This document shows positions 1 to 9,131 of a DNA stretch of 64,000 nucleotides, in pieces; positions within the stretch are counted from its first letter, which is position 1, and the number at the start of each line of letters is the position of its first letter. The translations under genes and the position numbers were made by a program. The stretch lies in NCBI GenBank assembly GCA_937990725.1, contig CALKQS010000008.1:62001-126000 (forward strand). Direction: 5' to 3'. The notes beneath the pieces were generated by a model. The model had not been told where the DNA came from. It was given only the letters and a program-made list of their open reading frames with translations, and made no database searches. The stretch comes from an uncultured Candidatus Saccharibacteria bacterium (lineage in GTDB: Bacteria > Patescibacteriota > Saccharimonadia > Saccharimonadales > Saccharimonadaceae).

Positions 1-573
1 CCGCGGGATAAATTTCTCGATGTGCTGGCGAGGGCCGTAGTTATTAGAGCAGTTGCTAATCGTCGCCTTCACGCCAAAGCTGCGAATCCAGGCGCGCACC
101 AGCATATCGCTCGACGCCTTGGTGCTCGAGTAGGGGCTAGATGGGTTGTATGGCGTCTCCTCAGTAAAGCGGTTTGGATCGTCCAGTGCTAGATCGCCAA
201 ACACTTCATCGGTGCTAATGTGGTGGAGACGCTTGTCATGGTTGCGCACTGCTTGCAAAATAGTGTACGTGCCATACACGTTGGTGTCGAGGAAGGGCTT
301 TGGGTCACGCAGCGAGTTGTCGTTGTGGCTCTCTGCCGCAAAGTGGACGACAATATCCGTCTCGGCAATCAAGCGATCCATCAGCTCAGCATCGCAAATA
401 TCACCCTGCACGAAGTTGATCTGCTCGCGCACCCCGTCGAGGTTGTGCGGGTTCGCAGCATACGTCATCTTATCGACGACAGTGATTTCATATTCCGGCT
501 TGTGATGAACGGTATAATGCACGAAGTTCGAGCCAATGAACCCCGCACCACCGGTGATAAGCAATTTTGTCAT
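1..573 (-). CDS. rfbB: dTDP-glucose 4,6-dehydratase, N-terminal part (cut by window start)
   Basis: Converts dTDP-glucose to dTDP-4-keto-6-deoxyglucose, the second step of dTDP-rhamnose synthesis, in the cytoplasm. The 191 visible residues start MTKLLITGGAGFIGSNF (Rossmann NAD-binding GxxGxxG, residues 8-14), followed by HFAAESH (77-83), STDEVFG (120-126, the TDE catalytic triplet of the family) and the YxxxK pair Y148/K152. The C-terminal sugar-binding half lies beyond position 1. The ATG at 573 is chosen because a TATAAT box on the minus strand ends 6 nt upstream. It is divergent from the cytidylyltransferase gene and belongs with the galE/glmS/glycosyltransferase envelope genes. The family call is secure. 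Confidence 0.93.
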   Translation of the reverse strand, partial: MTKLLITGGAGFIGSNFVHYTVHHKPEYEITVVDKMTYAANPHNLDGVREQINFVQGDICDAELMDRLIAETDIVVHFAAESHNDNSLRDPKPFLDTNVYGTYTILQAVRNHDKRLHHISTDEVFGDLALDDPNRFTEETPYNPSSPYSSTKASSDMLVRAWIRSFGVKATISNCSNNYGPRQHIEKFIPR

Positions 574-579
574 AGCTGT

Positions 580-585
580 ATTATA
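580..585 (-). promoter_or_regulatory. -10 box of rfbB, leaderless arrangement
   Basis: TATAAT on the minus strand, 6 nt before the rfbB ATG, so transcription should begin at the start codon. No good -35 is visible. Confidence 0.6.
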
Positions 586-627
586 GCGTGAAATAGGGGA
601 TGGTGTCGAGATATACAAGAGTAATGG

Positions 628-633
628 TATAAT
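628..633 (+). promoter_or_regulatory. extended -10 box of cytidylyltransferase gene
   Basis: TGG-TATAAT. The transcript would have a leader of about 40 nt ending in an AAGGAG ribosome site, in contrast to the leaderless divergent rfbB. Confidence 0.55.
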
Positions 634-679
634 ATAGCAACAGAAGCTTTCTAACGATAAACAACAAGGAGATATAATA

Positions 680-1111
680 ATGCGAGTAGTAATTGTCAGT
701 GGTTATTTTAACCCGCTCCATGGCGGACATATCGATATGATCGAAGCAGCTGCCGCGATGGGTGACAAACTGATTGTTATTGTCAACAACGACAAGCAGC
801 AGTTGCTGAAAAAAGGCAAAATTATCCTCAACGAAAGCAATCGTCTGCGTCTCATGCGCGCTCTCAAAGGTGTCGACCAAGTGATTCTATCGATCGACGA
901 AGATCCAACGCAGATCAAGTCACTCGAGATGGTAGCTGGTCAGTACCCAGGCGACCAACTTATTTTTGCAAACGGTGGTGATCGTGACACCGAAAAGGCT
1001 ATTCCTGAAGCAGAAGTGTGTAAAAAGTACAACATCGAAATGCGTTTTGACGCCGGCGAAGGCAAGCCAGATTCCTCAACTCGGATCAACCAGGCAACTG
1101 GTCAAGAATAG
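680..1111 (+). CDS. cytidylyltransferase-family nucleotidyltransferase
   Basis: Small (143 aa) single-domain enzyme of the cytidylyltransferase fold, which transfers CMP or AMP onto a phosphorylated substrate. The HxGH nucleotide-binding motif is at residues 14-17 (NPLHGGH) and the closing SSTR motif at 132-135, as in glycerol-3-phosphate cytidylyltransferases. AAGGAG lies 9 nt before the ATG. The substrate cannot be read from sequence: sugar-, polyol- or glycerol-phosphate are all possible, and the envelope-sugar neighbours favour an activated sugar or polyol for a surface polymer. A strong terminator follows at 1152-1178. Confidence 0.8.
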   Translation: MRVVIVSGYFNPLHGGHIDMIEAAAAMGDKLIVIVNNDKQQLLKKGKIILNESNRLRLMRALKGVDQVILSIDEDPTQIKSLEMVAGQYPGDQLIFANGGDRDTEKAIPEAEVCKKYNIEMRFDAGEGKPDSSTRINQATGQE

Positions 1112-1151
1112 GAGGTGTCTAAACCGGACATTGCTATTTTTTGCAGTAACA

Positions 1152-1180
1152 AAACAGCCCAATATCTATGGGCTGTTTAT
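1152..1180 (+). terminator. rho-independent terminator after cytidylyltransferase gene
   Basis: Perfect 10-bp stem (1152-1161 with 1169-1178, AAACAGCCCA/TGGGCTGTTT) and a 7-nt loop, with A/T-rich flanks on both sides. It can work in both directions. Confidence 0.8.
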
Positions 1181-1333
1181 TATTTCTAATAGATTAACTC
1201 TACAGGCAACAATAGTTTGTATACATTTATTACTCAGAGTTGAAAAAACACATAGCAAGAGGCCTATGCTTTGAACAATAAAATTATTGAATGAACAAAT
1301 ATCATACTCAATTTGAACACAGCACATATTATG

Positions 1334-1362
1334 TTCATTGCAAAATACCCCCTAGGGGTATT
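1334..1362. repeat. copy A of a 17-nt repeat with a palindromic ATACCCC/GGGGTAT core
   Basis: TTCATTGCAAAATACCC (1334-1350) is identical to the left arm of the hairpin at 15777-15815. The core AATACCCC-CTA-GGGGTATT (1344-1362) can form an 8-bp hairpin. Read on the minus strand it is followed by TTTTG, so it could also end galE transcripts. Confidence 0.6.
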
Positions 1363-1370
1363 ATCTAAAC

Positions 1371-2393
1371 TTAACTCTTATACCCATTTGGGTTATGAGA
1401 TTGCCAGCGCCAAGAGTCTTCACAGGCTTGCTCAATCGACAGCTCTGCCTGCCAACCAAGCTCTTGCTGTGCCTTGCTGCAGTCGGCATAGCAGGCTGCA
1501 ATATCACCAGCGCGGCGTGGTTTTATCTCGTATGGAATGCCACGCTTGCACGCTTTGCCAAAGGCTCTAATGATTTCCAGGACGGAAGTGCCATGGCCAG
1601 TACCAAGGTTATAGGAGTGCTCGCCATGCTGCATGTGAGATAAAGCAGCCACATGCCCTTTAGCGAGGTCAACAACGTGAATGTAGTCGCGCACACCGGT
1701 ACCATCAGGCGTGTCGTAGTCATCACCAAATACACCAACACTTTGCAATTTTCCAACCGCAACTTGTGCAACATAGGGCAAGAGATTATTAGGGATGCCA
1801 TTTGGATCTTCGCCAATCATACCTGATATATGCGCACCAATCGGGTTGAAGTAGCGCAAGATGGTCGCTTGGAAGTTGGGGTGTGCCGTGCAATAGTCAC
1901 GAATGATTTGCTCGATCATATATTTCGTCCAGCCGTATGGATTGGTAATACCGGTGCCAGTGCGTGATGATTCAGTGAGTGGCAATGACTCTGGTGTGCC
2001 ATAGACCGTCGCAGAGCTTGAGAAAACAAGTCGATGCACCCCATGTTGTCGCATTGCAGCTAAGAGGGTGAGGGTTGAGCTAAGATTGCAGTCATAGTAT
2101 TCGAGCGGTTTCTCAACCGACTCACCAACTGCCTTGAGCCCTGCAAAGTGAATCACAGCACTGATATCATGCTTAGTAAAAATCGCATCGAGTGCTGATC
2201 GGTCGCGCACATCTGCCTCGACAAATGGAATGGTTGTACCGGTAATTGTTTCGACACGTCGCAGGCTTTCGTGGCTTGCATTGGCAAGGTTGTCAATAAC
2301 GACGACGCCAAATCCTGCCGCAATAAGCTCGATAATGGTGTGGCTGCCAATATATCCAGCGCCACCAGTGACTAAAATCGTTTCTCTACTCAT
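1371..2393 (-). CDS. galE: UDP-glucose 4-epimerase
   Basis: Interconverts UDP-glucose and UDP-galactose with tightly bound NAD, supplying galactosyl donors for surface glycans. It is full length (340 aa). It shows GGAGYIGS (10-17), the SSS substrate loop (125-127), the catalytic Y153xxxK157 in NPYGWTKYM, and the RRAGD nucleotide-contacting segment near the C-terminus. The ATG at 2393 has a TATACT box ending 7 nt upstream. It is a single-gene unit facing the cytidylyltransferase gene tail to tail, with the palindromic repeat between them. Confident. Confidence 0.96.
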   Translation of the reverse strand: MSRETILVTGGAGYIGSHTIIELIAAGFGVVVIDNLANASHESLRRVETITGTTIPFVEADVRDRSALDAIFTKHDISAVIHFAGLKAVGESVEKPLEYYDCNLSSTLTLLAAMRQHGVHRLVFSSSATVYGTPESLPLTESSRTGTGITNPYGWTKYMIEQIIRDYCTAHPNFQATILRYFNPIGAHISGMIGEDPNGIPNNLLPYVAQVAVGKLQSVGVFGDDYDTPDGTGVRDYIHVVDLAKGHVAALSHMQHGEHSYNLGTGHGTSVLEIIRAFGKACKRGIPYEIKPRRAGDIAACYADCSKAQQELGWQAELSIEQACEDSWRWQSHNPNGYKS

Positions 2394-2400
2394 ACCACTT

Positions 2401-2406
2401 AGTATA
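2401..2406 (-). promoter_or_regulatory. -10 box of galE
   Basis: TATACT on the minus strand, 7 nt before the ATG. The transcript would start at or one base before the start codon. Confidence 0.55.
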
Positions 2407-2689
2407 CCCCTTCGTCGAAAAAATGTCGAACATATCGTGTTATCTTCATCTATAAGTATGCGTATATTGGCTTAATTATAGCTGAAGGTGGGCGCTGCAT
2501 TCGGTCTTACATTTTGCCACTTTTTCTCTAGCCTTTTATATTCAAAGCGCTACTGATGTAAAAATAGCATCATATAGTAACAGAGAAAAATCATTGTAAT
2601 TTTTACATTTTTGCAAAATTATTCAAAAATAAGAGTACACTAGAAGGCAAAGACCAAAGCGCCATAATACAAGAGGAAAGGAAAAATCT

Positions 2690-4516
2690 ATGTGTGGAAT
2701 AGTTGGATATATCGGAACGCGGCCAGCGCAGGGTGTGCTACTGACGGAGCTCAAGAGGCTTGAATATCGCGGATATGATAGTGCTGGTATTATTACACTC
2801 GATGAGGATGCTGCGCCAACGTTACTCAGAACAAAAGGTAAGGTGGCTGCGCTGAATGAGCTCACAGCTCGCCACAAGACGACTGATACGGTGGGTATTG
2901 GGCACACTCGCTGGGCAACCCATGGTGCACCGAGTAAACGTAATGCCCATCCACATCAGGTGGGGCAGATCTATGTTGTACATAATGGCATTATCGAGAA
3001 CTATCAGGCGCTCAAGACGATGCTTGCAGCGCACGAGTATGAATTTAAGAGTGATACTGATACTGAGGTGTTGACGGCGCTCATCGACTACCTACACAAG
3101 CAAGCACCAGACCTCTTGGCAGCAGTGCGAGGTGCGCTCAAAATGGTGGTGGGTACGTACGGCTTGGCGGTCGTCCAAGCCGATAACCCTGACGAAATCA
3201 TTGTGGCACGCAAGGGTAGTCCACTCATTGTTGGGCTGGGCGACGGCGAAACGTACATTGCCAGTGATGCATCGGCCTTGGTGGGATATACCAACCAAGT
3301 GGTCTATCTGCATGATGGTGAAGTAGGGCGCTGCACCCGCACTGGCCTTGAGCTCCAAACGACGGATTCGCAAGTAGTCGATGTGCAAGTAGAGACGCTG
3401 GAGATGGATTTGCAAGCTATTCAAAAACAGGGGTACGACCACTTTCTCCTCAAAGAAATATTTGAGCAGCCGACCAGCCTTACGGCAACGCTGGCTGGTC
3501 GAGTGATTGCCGCGCAGCGTTATGCCCGGCTAGGCGGCATAGGCTTAAGTGATGCTGAATTGCGGCAGATTAAGCATGTGATGATTGTCGGCTGTGGCAC
3601 GGCGTATTTTGCGGGTATGCAGGCTAGTTATTTTATTGAGCAACTGACTGATGATGTGACGGTGAGCGTGGAGATTGCTAGCGAGCTACGCTACCGAGCA
3701 TATAACATCCCCGAGCACACCGTTGCACTGATTGTGAGCCAGAGTGGTGAGACGGCCGACACATTGGCCTGCCTGACGGAGCTCAAGCGGCGTGGTGTGA
3801 CGTGCCTTGGCGTCGTCAATGCAGTGGGGAGTACGATCGCCCGCGAAGTTGACGGTGGAGTATATGTACACGTGGGGGCAGAGATCAGTGTGGCCAGCAC
3901 TAAAGCCTTTACCTCGCAGGTGGCAGCGATGACGATCTTTGGCCTCATGCTCGCAGCAGCCAAGGGGACAAACCCACAGCTGATGGGTGAGTTTATTAAT
4001 GAGCTTGAGATGCTGCCAGCCGAGATCGAAAAGACGCTGGCTAAGCAGGCTGATAGCGTCAAAAACATCGCACATAATTATGCTCACTATAATCATGCGC
4101 TCTACATTGGCCGCGATACACTCTACCCAGCTGCGCTCGAGGGTGCACTTAAGCTTAAAGAGGTAAGCTATATTCATGCTGAAGCCTATGCAGCAGGTGA
4201 GCTCAAGCATGGGCCAATTGCCCTGATCGACAATCATTTCTTCGAAGTATGCTATCTGCAGGACAACTGGCTGTACGAAAAATCGCAGAGTAATTTGATC
4301 GAGATGAATGCGCGTGGTGCCCATGCGATTGTTATTACCGATACGGATAAACGCGTCCCTGCCGAGACGGTGGTGCGCGTCGCGACCAAGCTGCAGCATC
4401 TCACGCCAATTTTGTTTAATGTTATATCACAGCTTTTTGCCTACTATATGGCAGTGGAGCGGGGGCACGATGTTGACCAGCCGCGCAATCTTGCCAAGAG
4501 TGTGACGGTGGAGTAA
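2690..4516 (+). CDS. glmS: glutamine-fructose-6-phosphate aminotransferase
   Basis: Makes glucosamine-6-phosphate from fructose-6-phosphate and glutamine, the entry step to UDP-GlcNAc and peptidoglycan. 608 aa, normal length. The N-terminal class II glutaminase begins MCGIVGYIG, with Cys2 the nucleophile after Met removal. Two SIS sugar isomerase domains follow (about 285-420, with CGTAYFAG and SQSGETADT, and about 455-595), and the C-terminus is the conserved KSVTVE. AGAGGAAAGG precedes the ATG. The AT-rich 296-nt upstream region has no clear glmS ribozyme. Confident. Confidence 0.97.
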   Translation: MCGIVGYIGTRPAQGVLLTELKRLEYRGYDSAGIITLDEDAAPTLLRTKGKVAALNELTARHKTTDTVGIGHTRWATHGAPSKRNAHPHQVGQIYVVHNGIIENYQALKTMLAAHEYEFKSDTDTEVLTALIDYLHKQAPDLLAAVRGALKMVVGTYGLAVVQADNPDEIIVARKGSPLIVGLGDGETYIASDASALVGYTNQVVYLHDGEVGRCTRTGLELQTTDSQVVDVQVETLEMDLQAIQKQGYDHFLLKEIFEQPTSLTATLAGRVIAAQRYARLGGIGLSDAELRQIKHVMIVGCGTAYFAGMQASYFIEQLTDDVTVSVEIASELRYRAYNIPEHTVALIVSQSGETADTLACLTELKRRGVTCLGVVNAVGSTIAREVDGGVYVHVGAEISVASTKAFTSQVAAMTIFGLMLAAAKGTNPQLMGEFINELEMLPAEIEKTLAKQADSVKNIAHNYAHYNHALYIGRDTLYPAALEGALKLKEVSYIHAEAYAAGELKHGPIALIDNHFFEVCYLQDNWLYEKSQSNLIEMNARGAHAIVITDTDKRVPAETVVRVATKLQHLTPILFNVISQLFAYYMAVERGHDVDQPRNLAKSVTVE

Positions 4517-4543
4517 GGTATAGGTAAAATCTCTCCTTTGCGC

Positions 4544-4549
4544 TACACT
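4544..4549 (+). promoter_or_regulatory. -10 box of GT4 gene
   Basis: TACACT ending 6 nt before the ATG at 4556. It decides the start: a TTG at 4538 in the same frame would lie upstream of the box. Confidence 0.5.
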
Positions 4550-4555
4550 GATACT

Positions 4556-5680
4556 ATGAGTAAACAACCCAAAATTGCCATTGTCTGCGACTTCTTGACA
4601 ACAATGGGTGGTGCTGAGAATGTCGTGTTGGCTATGCACGAAGCTTTTCCAGATGCGCCGATCTATACCGCAATGTACAATGAAGACAAAATGCCAGCCT
4701 TTGCTGAGCTTGATGTTCGGCCGTCGTTTTTGCAAAAAATCCCACGCAAGGTGCGCACGTATTATAAGCTGTTTCCAACACTGGCTGTCAAAGCGATGCG
4801 GCGACTTGATCTGCGTGAGTTTGATATCATCCTCACCAGCTCATACATGCATGGCCATCAAGTGAGGAAGACGCGGCCTGGCCAAGTCATCATCAACTAC
4901 TGCCACACACCACCACGATATTACTGGAGCCACTACAATGAATATCGACGCGACCCAGGCTATGGTAATCTCAATCCGCTCATCCGCACACTCATGCCGC
5001 TCATGGTGCCGCACCAGCGCAAGCTAGATCTTCAAGCGGCCCGGCAAGTCGATGTTTTCTTGGCAAACTCTACCGAGACGCAACAGCGCATTAAAAAATA
5101 TTACAATCGAAATAGTATAGTTATTCATCCACCGGTAGATATAAGCCGGTTTACGCCTGCCACAGAGCGGGGTGACCATTATGTGACAATTGGCCGGCAG
5201 TTGCCATATAAGCGGTACGACTTGGCTGTTACGGCAGCGACGAAGCTTGGCAAGAAGCTGATCGTCTTTGGCAATGGCCCCGCACACAATAGGCTTGTTG
5301 ATCTGGCTGGTCCAACAGTTGAGTTCCGCACCGATCGCTTTGGTGATGCGAGCGATGCCGAGTATGAGAAGGCTATTACAACAGCGCGTGGCTTTATCTA
5401 CCCAGCAGAGGAAGATTTTGGAATTGTCAGTGTCGAAGCGCTAGCAGCTGGTGCGCCAGTGATTGGTTTGGCTCGTGGCGGCACGACGGATATCGTCACG
5501 TCGCCCGAAGTGGGTGTGCTGTTTGACCGGCAGACGAGCATCAGCGTTGCTAAGGCAATTGAGCAGGCCGAGAAACAAACCTTTGACCCTGCAGTCTTGC
5601 GCCGCACCGCGCAGCGTTTTGACAAGACACTATTTCTGACCAAGATACGCAAGGTAGTGCGCGATCAGACGATAAAATAA
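4556..5680 (+). CDS. GT4-family glycosyltransferase
   Basis: GT-B retaining glycosyltransferase (374 aa) that moves a sugar from a nucleotide donor onto a lipid- or glycan-linked acceptor at the inner membrane face. The N-terminal Rossmann half carries the donor/acceptor loop (MGGAENVVLAMHEAFP). The C-terminal half has TIGRQLPYKRYDLAV, FGNGP, and the ExxFGIxxxE signature (EDFGIVSVEALAAGAP), where the two Glu residues contact the donor. It resembles the mannosyl/rhamnosyltransferase group, but the sugar is not predictable. It follows glmS by 39 nt yet has its own -10 box. It faces the sugar-phosphate transferase tail to tail across 288 nt that hold no recognisable element. Confidence 0.88.
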   Translation: MSKQPKIAIVCDFLTTMGGAENVVLAMHEAFPDAPIYTAMYNEDKMPAFAELDVRPSFLQKIPRKVRTYYKLFPTLAVKAMRRLDLREFDIILTSSYMHGHQVRKTRPGQVIINYCHTPPRYYWSHYNEYRRDPGYGNLNPLIRTLMPLMVPHQRKLDLQAARQVDVFLANSTETQQRIKKYYNRNSIVIHPPVDISRFTPATERGDHYVTIGRQLPYKRYDLAVTAATKLGKKLIVFGNGPAHNRLVDLAGPTVEFRTDRFGDASDAEYEKAITTARGFIYPAEEDFGIVSVEALAAGAPVIGLARGGTTDIVTSPEVGVLFDRQTSISVAKAIEQAEKQTFDPAVLRRTAQRFDKTLFLTKIRKVVRDQTIK

Positions 5681-5968
5681 CTGAGGGTTACACACTTTTT
5701 TGTGAGCAGTGCCCAAGTCCGATGGTTTATTATTGCGATTTTCCGTCCCACACTTCTACTGCTTTCTTAGAGACATTATAAAACATCGGCACCTTCCACT
5801 ATTAATCTTTTATATTAAAGATGACGTTTTGTTATGAAAACTAATAAACCAAGTATTCCAGTAGATGGAGCAGGGTAAAGCTATTAAAAGATAGTATGGT
5901 TTGGAATCTAAATAAGAAATAGCCTATAGAGATTGCTCTCTTGCTTAAGCTCTATAACGATATGTCGT

Positions 5969-7405
5969 CTATTTTGCGCCCGTCTTGCGTAGCACCACGC
6001 CGATCGTCTTGAACAGAATCTTGATATCCAGCCAGAAGCTCCAGTTTTGGGCATAAAATAGCTCAAGCTCGATCCGCTCATCGAAGCTCAGGTTTGAGCG
6101 CCCAGACACCTGCCATAAGCCCGTCACCCCTGACTTCACGCTGTGTAAGAGTGCCGTGCGGGCTGAACTAAACTTTACTTCTTGGGGTAGAATTGGCCGT
6201 GGCCCAACTAAGCTCAAATCACCACGAAAGACGTTGAAAATCTGAGGTAATTCGTCAAGCGATGTTGCCCGCAAAAAATTGCCAAAGCGAGTGATGCGTG
6301 GGTCGTGTTCGACCTTGCGGTTTTTTTCATACTCTTCAGCCAGGTCGTCGCGGCCCATTGCACGGAATTCATCAGCCGCGTCTTGCTTGCCATATTGTGC
6401 ACCCATACTACGGAACTTGATGAGCTGGATTGGCTCGGAGTAGCGACTGAGGCGCTTTGAGATATAAAATGCTGGCCCGGGGTTAAAGATCTTTTGTAGG
6501 ATGATGAGCAAAATAAAGAGCGGCGCAAGGACAATGAGCAATATGCCAGAAATAATTGTGTCGAAAATCCGCTTCGCGATTTCCCCCCAGCCAATGAGCG
6601 GTGTTTGACTGACGGTAATCATTGGGTAACCAAGAAAAACATCAATGGTGTTCTTGCCGGTATAAAATTCTGGCTCGCCAGGAATGAAGTTGTATTGGAT
6701 GTGATTAACTTGGGCAGCGCCGAGCACTTTTTGATTCTTTTCCTCACTTTCATAGAGATTGGTTTGGATGATGGTGTCGATCTTGAGCTCTTTGATCTGC
6801 GCCAGGGCGGGGTCGAGTGATGCAAAATGAACAACATCGAGCCCAGGTGGCACAAAGCGCTTGGGGCCAGCCATTGCCACAACACGAAAACCTGACTTGT
6901 AGGTGGTCGAGATTGACTCAGCGATGTCCCGCGTTGCCAGCGATGTCCCGATTACCATCACACGGTTCACACCATGGTTGTACTGGAAGAGCCAACTCCG
7001 CGTCAGGCGAAACAACTCGCGCACCGTGCCAATTGCCAAAAACGAACCAAGAAAGACATACATTGCTACCAAGCGGGCTGGAAAGATATACATTCGTGTG
7101 CCGTACTCCCAGCCAATCACGAGCAGAATACCCATGAATGTCCCAAGCAGCAGTCGTCCCCATTCGACGAGTCGCCGGCTATAGACGCTCGCGCTATAGA
7201 GCCCAAGCGAGGCATAGAGAATAATCCACACTGGCGCAATGACGACGAAACCGAGCAAGTAGTCGCTGGCATAGACGGTATGGAGCAAATCACGGTGATC
7301 GATTTGCGTGCGGACGTAGTATGCGATGAAAAACACCGCCATCAGCACAACAAAATCGAGGCCGATGAGAATGAGACTATAAAATTTCGTATTTTTTGAC
7401 GGCAT
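5969..7405 (-). CDS. polyprenyl-phosphate sugar-phosphate transferase (exopolysaccharide initiating enzyme)
   Basis: Starts a surface polysaccharide by moving a sugar-1-phosphate from a UDP-sugar to undecaprenyl phosphate. 478 aa. Four N-terminal membrane segments (about 8-125) are followed by a CoA-binding-like Rossmann domain (about 140-265), a fifth hydrophobic segment (about 287-310) and the catalytic bacterial sugar transferase domain with KFRSM, SLDELPQ and SLVGPRP. This is the WbaP/EpsL type. A TATAGT box lies about 10 nt before the ATG. It is divergent from the O-antigen-ligase-like gene with a 52-nt gap, so the two are probably controlled together. Confidence 0.93.
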   Translation of the reverse strand: MPSKNTKFYSLILIGLDFVVLMAVFFIAYYVRTQIDHRDLLHTVYASDYLLGFVVIAPVWIILYASLGLYSASVYSRRLVEWGRLLLGTFMGILLVIGWEYGTRMYIFPARLVAMYVFLGSFLAIGTVRELFRLTRSWLFQYNHGVNRVMVIGTSLATRDIAESISTTYKSGFRVVAMAGPKRFVPPGLDVVHFASLDPALAQIKELKIDTIIQTNLYESEEKNQKVLGAAQVNHIQYNFIPGEPEFYTGKNTIDVFLGYPMITVSQTPLIGWGEIAKRIFDTIISGILLIVLAPLFILLIILQKIFNPGPAFYISKRLSRYSEPIQLIKFRSMGAQYGKQDAADEFRAMGRDDLAEEYEKNRKVEHDPRITRFGNFLRATSLDELPQIFNVFRGDLSLVGPRPILPQEVKFSSARTALLHSVKSGVTGLWQVSGRSNLSFDERIELELFYAQNWSFWLDIKILFKTIGVVLRKTGAK

Positions 7406-7443
7406 AACAACTGTTACTATAACACTTTTTACCCAAAGTTTGC

Positions 7444-7449
7444 TACACT
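7444..7449 (+). promoter_or_regulatory. extended -10 box of O-antigen ligase-like gene
   Basis: TGC-TACACT, 8 nt before the ATG at 7458. Confidence 0.5.
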
Positions 7450-7457
7450 AGAAAGAG

Positions 7458-8756
7458 ATGAAGCGGTTATTGCGAGAAAAGATACCGGCTTGGTTTTTGT
7501 GTACGATATTTTTCGGGCTGGCTATCCATGCACCGCTGACCGTATGGGTAGGCGCACATTGGCCAGATTATGCGCTCTTTGTCAAGGCGTGGAAAGAAGT
7601 TTTACTCCTCGTCGTCTTACTTCTTGTTATTGTTGATGTGACGCTGCGTCGACAGTGGCGGCGTTGGCTGAGCGATCACATCATCCAGCTGGCACTTGCC
7701 TTTGCGTTGTGGCACGGCGTGGTGGCGCTGCTTGTGCCAACGTCTGGTTTGGCACTGCTATCAGGTTTGTTGATCGACCTACGTTTTGTGGCACTTGGTG
7801 TGGCGGTTTATGTGTTTGTGAGTAATTATCCGCAGTATCGGCGCTGGTTGCTGCGTATGCTCGGTGCGGGTGCGGTTGTTGTGATTGGTTTTGCGGCAGC
7901 GCAGCTTGCCTTGCCGCGTGATGTGCTTGTGCCGCTTGGCTACGGGCCGACGACGATCGAGCCTTACCAAACAGTCGACTCCAACAGTGCCTATGTCCGC
8001 ATTAATAGCACACTGCGTGGGCCAAACCCACTTGGGGCGTATGCAAGTACTGTCCTGACACTTATCGTGGCGTATGGCGCATTGCAATGGCGGCGTATCT
8101 CGCATATGCGGCGTTGGGTGCTTGGTGGTATGGCGCTGCTAGCGGCGCTTGCAGTGTGGCAGAGCTATTCGCGGAGTGCGCTGCTCGCGGTGGCGGTTGG
8201 TGTTGGTATTGTTGCGATTGTCAGCGCATGGCGGTCACAGGCATCTCGGCGTATTGTGCTGTGGGGTGCTGGTGTAGTACTTGGCTGTGGGGTGATTGTT
8301 GGTAGTATTGGCTACGCTATGGACCCGCACTTTATCGATAATGTTATCTTGCATAACGACCCAACGCATGGCCCCGCCCAAACATCCGACAGCGACCGAA
8401 TCACTTCATTGCAAGCTGGCCTAGCGCGCGCTCTACAGCAACCACTTGGCACTGGCGTGGGGAGCACTGGCTCGGCATCACTTCTTGGCAATGGGCAGAG
8501 CTTAATCATTGAAAACCACTATTTATTCGTCGCTCACGAAATTGGCTGGATTGGATTACTATTATTAGTTGCATTAACCACTGGTGTGCTGGTAAAATTA
8601 TGGCATCGCCGGTCGTATTGGCTGGCTTTCGGTAGTTTTGCTGGCGGAATCGGCTTAACTGTGATAGGATTGTTCTTACCAGTTTTTGTTGACGACACTG
8701 TGTCGATGCTCTGGTGGGGGCTGGCAGCACTAGCGATAACGGAGGATGGATTATGA
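7458..8756 (+). CDS. O-antigen ligase / Wzy-like polymerase membrane protein
   Basis: 432-aa integral membrane protein with about ten hydrophobic segments. It is of the Wzy_C (O-antigen ligase) superfamily, which polymerises or transfers lipid-linked glycans outside the membrane. The large loop shows NSTLRGPNPLGAYAS (about 182-196) and a later ENHYLFVAHEIGWIG segment (about 353-367), both typical of the family. Its stop overlaps the start of the LexA-like gene (ATGA), so the two are translationally coupled. Whether it is a polymerase or a ligase cannot be decided here. Confidence 0.85.
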   Translation: MKRLLREKIPAWFLCTIFFGLAIHAPLTVWVGAHWPDYALFVKAWKEVLLLVVLLLVIVDVTLRRQWRRWLSDHIIQLALAFALWHGVVALLVPTSGLALLSGLLIDLRFVALGVAVYVFVSNYPQYRRWLLRMLGAGAVVVIGFAAAQLALPRDVLVPLGYGPTTIEPYQTVDSNSAYVRINSTLRGPNPLGAYASTVLTLIVAYGALQWRRISHMRRWVLGGMALLAALAVWQSYSRSALLAVAVGVGIVAIVSAWRSQASRRIVLWGAGVVLGCGVIVGSIGYAMDPHFIDNVILHNDPTHGPAQTSDSDRITSLQAGLARALQQPLGTGVGSTGSASLLGNGQSLIIENHYLFVAHEIGWIGLLLLVALTTGVLVKLWHRRSYWLAFGSFAGGIGLTVIGLFLPVFVDDTVSMLWWGLAALAITEDGL

Positions 8757-9115
8757 CAAGCCCAACGCGAAAACAACGTGAATTATTGACATTTATAGAC
8801 ACATTTATCAAGAGTAATGGCTATGGCCCAAGCTACCGCGAGATTATGCGTGCCTTCGACTATAAGTCGGTCAGTACGGTGGCAGCGCATGTGAACGGTC
8901 TGATTGTCCGTGGCTTTTTGGTCAAAAAGGATAACTCAGCACGTAGCCTGCAAGTGGTACCGCCCACCCAGAATGCTGCGGATGTTGTGGTGGCACCAGT
9001 TGAGCAGGTGATTCGTGCAAAAATAACCGCACTAGAACAGCAGAATAATGCTGCTGACGATATTGCGGTTTTGCAGCGCGCACTAGAAATTTTGCAGAGC
9101 GACCAATCATCATAG
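8753..9115 (+). CDS. LexA-type winged-helix DNA-binding protein lacking the S24 peptidase domain
   Basis: 120 aa. Residues 1-70 match the LexA DNA-binding domain: SPTRKQRELLTFIDTFI, then GYGPSYREI, then a recognition helix followed by a wing ending RGFLVKKDNSARSL. In complete LexA a serine peptidase domain follows; here there is only about 45 residues of an Ala/Gln-rich helical tail. It cannot self-cleave, so it may be a plain repressor or take its signal otherwise. It has GGAGGA at good spacing, a 4-nt overlap with the upstream gene, and a promoter for the next gene beginning at its stop. A longer upstream start is excluded by this overlap. Confidence 0.82.
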   Translation: MTSPTRKQRELLTFIDTFIKSNGYGPSYREIMRAFDYKSVSTVAAHVNGLIVRGFLVKKDNSARSLQVVPPTQNAADVVVAPVEQVIRAKITALEQQNNAADDIAVLQRALEILQSDQSS

Positions 9116-9119
9116 ATGA

Positions 9120-9125
9120 TATAAT
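9120..9125 (+). promoter_or_regulatory. -10 box of serine hydrolase gene
   Basis: TATAAT ending 6 nt before the ATG at 9132; leaderless arrangement. Confidence 0.6.
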
Positions 9126-9131
9126 ATCTAC

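Noticed and set aside
2600..2690. glmS ribozyme upstream of glmS
   Set aside because: An AGCGCC string lies about 20 nt before the ribosome site, but there is no room for the 150-nt core and no matching helices.
3686..4399. 237-aa minus-strand ORF inside glmS
   Set aside because: Antisense shadow of a clear glmS reading frame.
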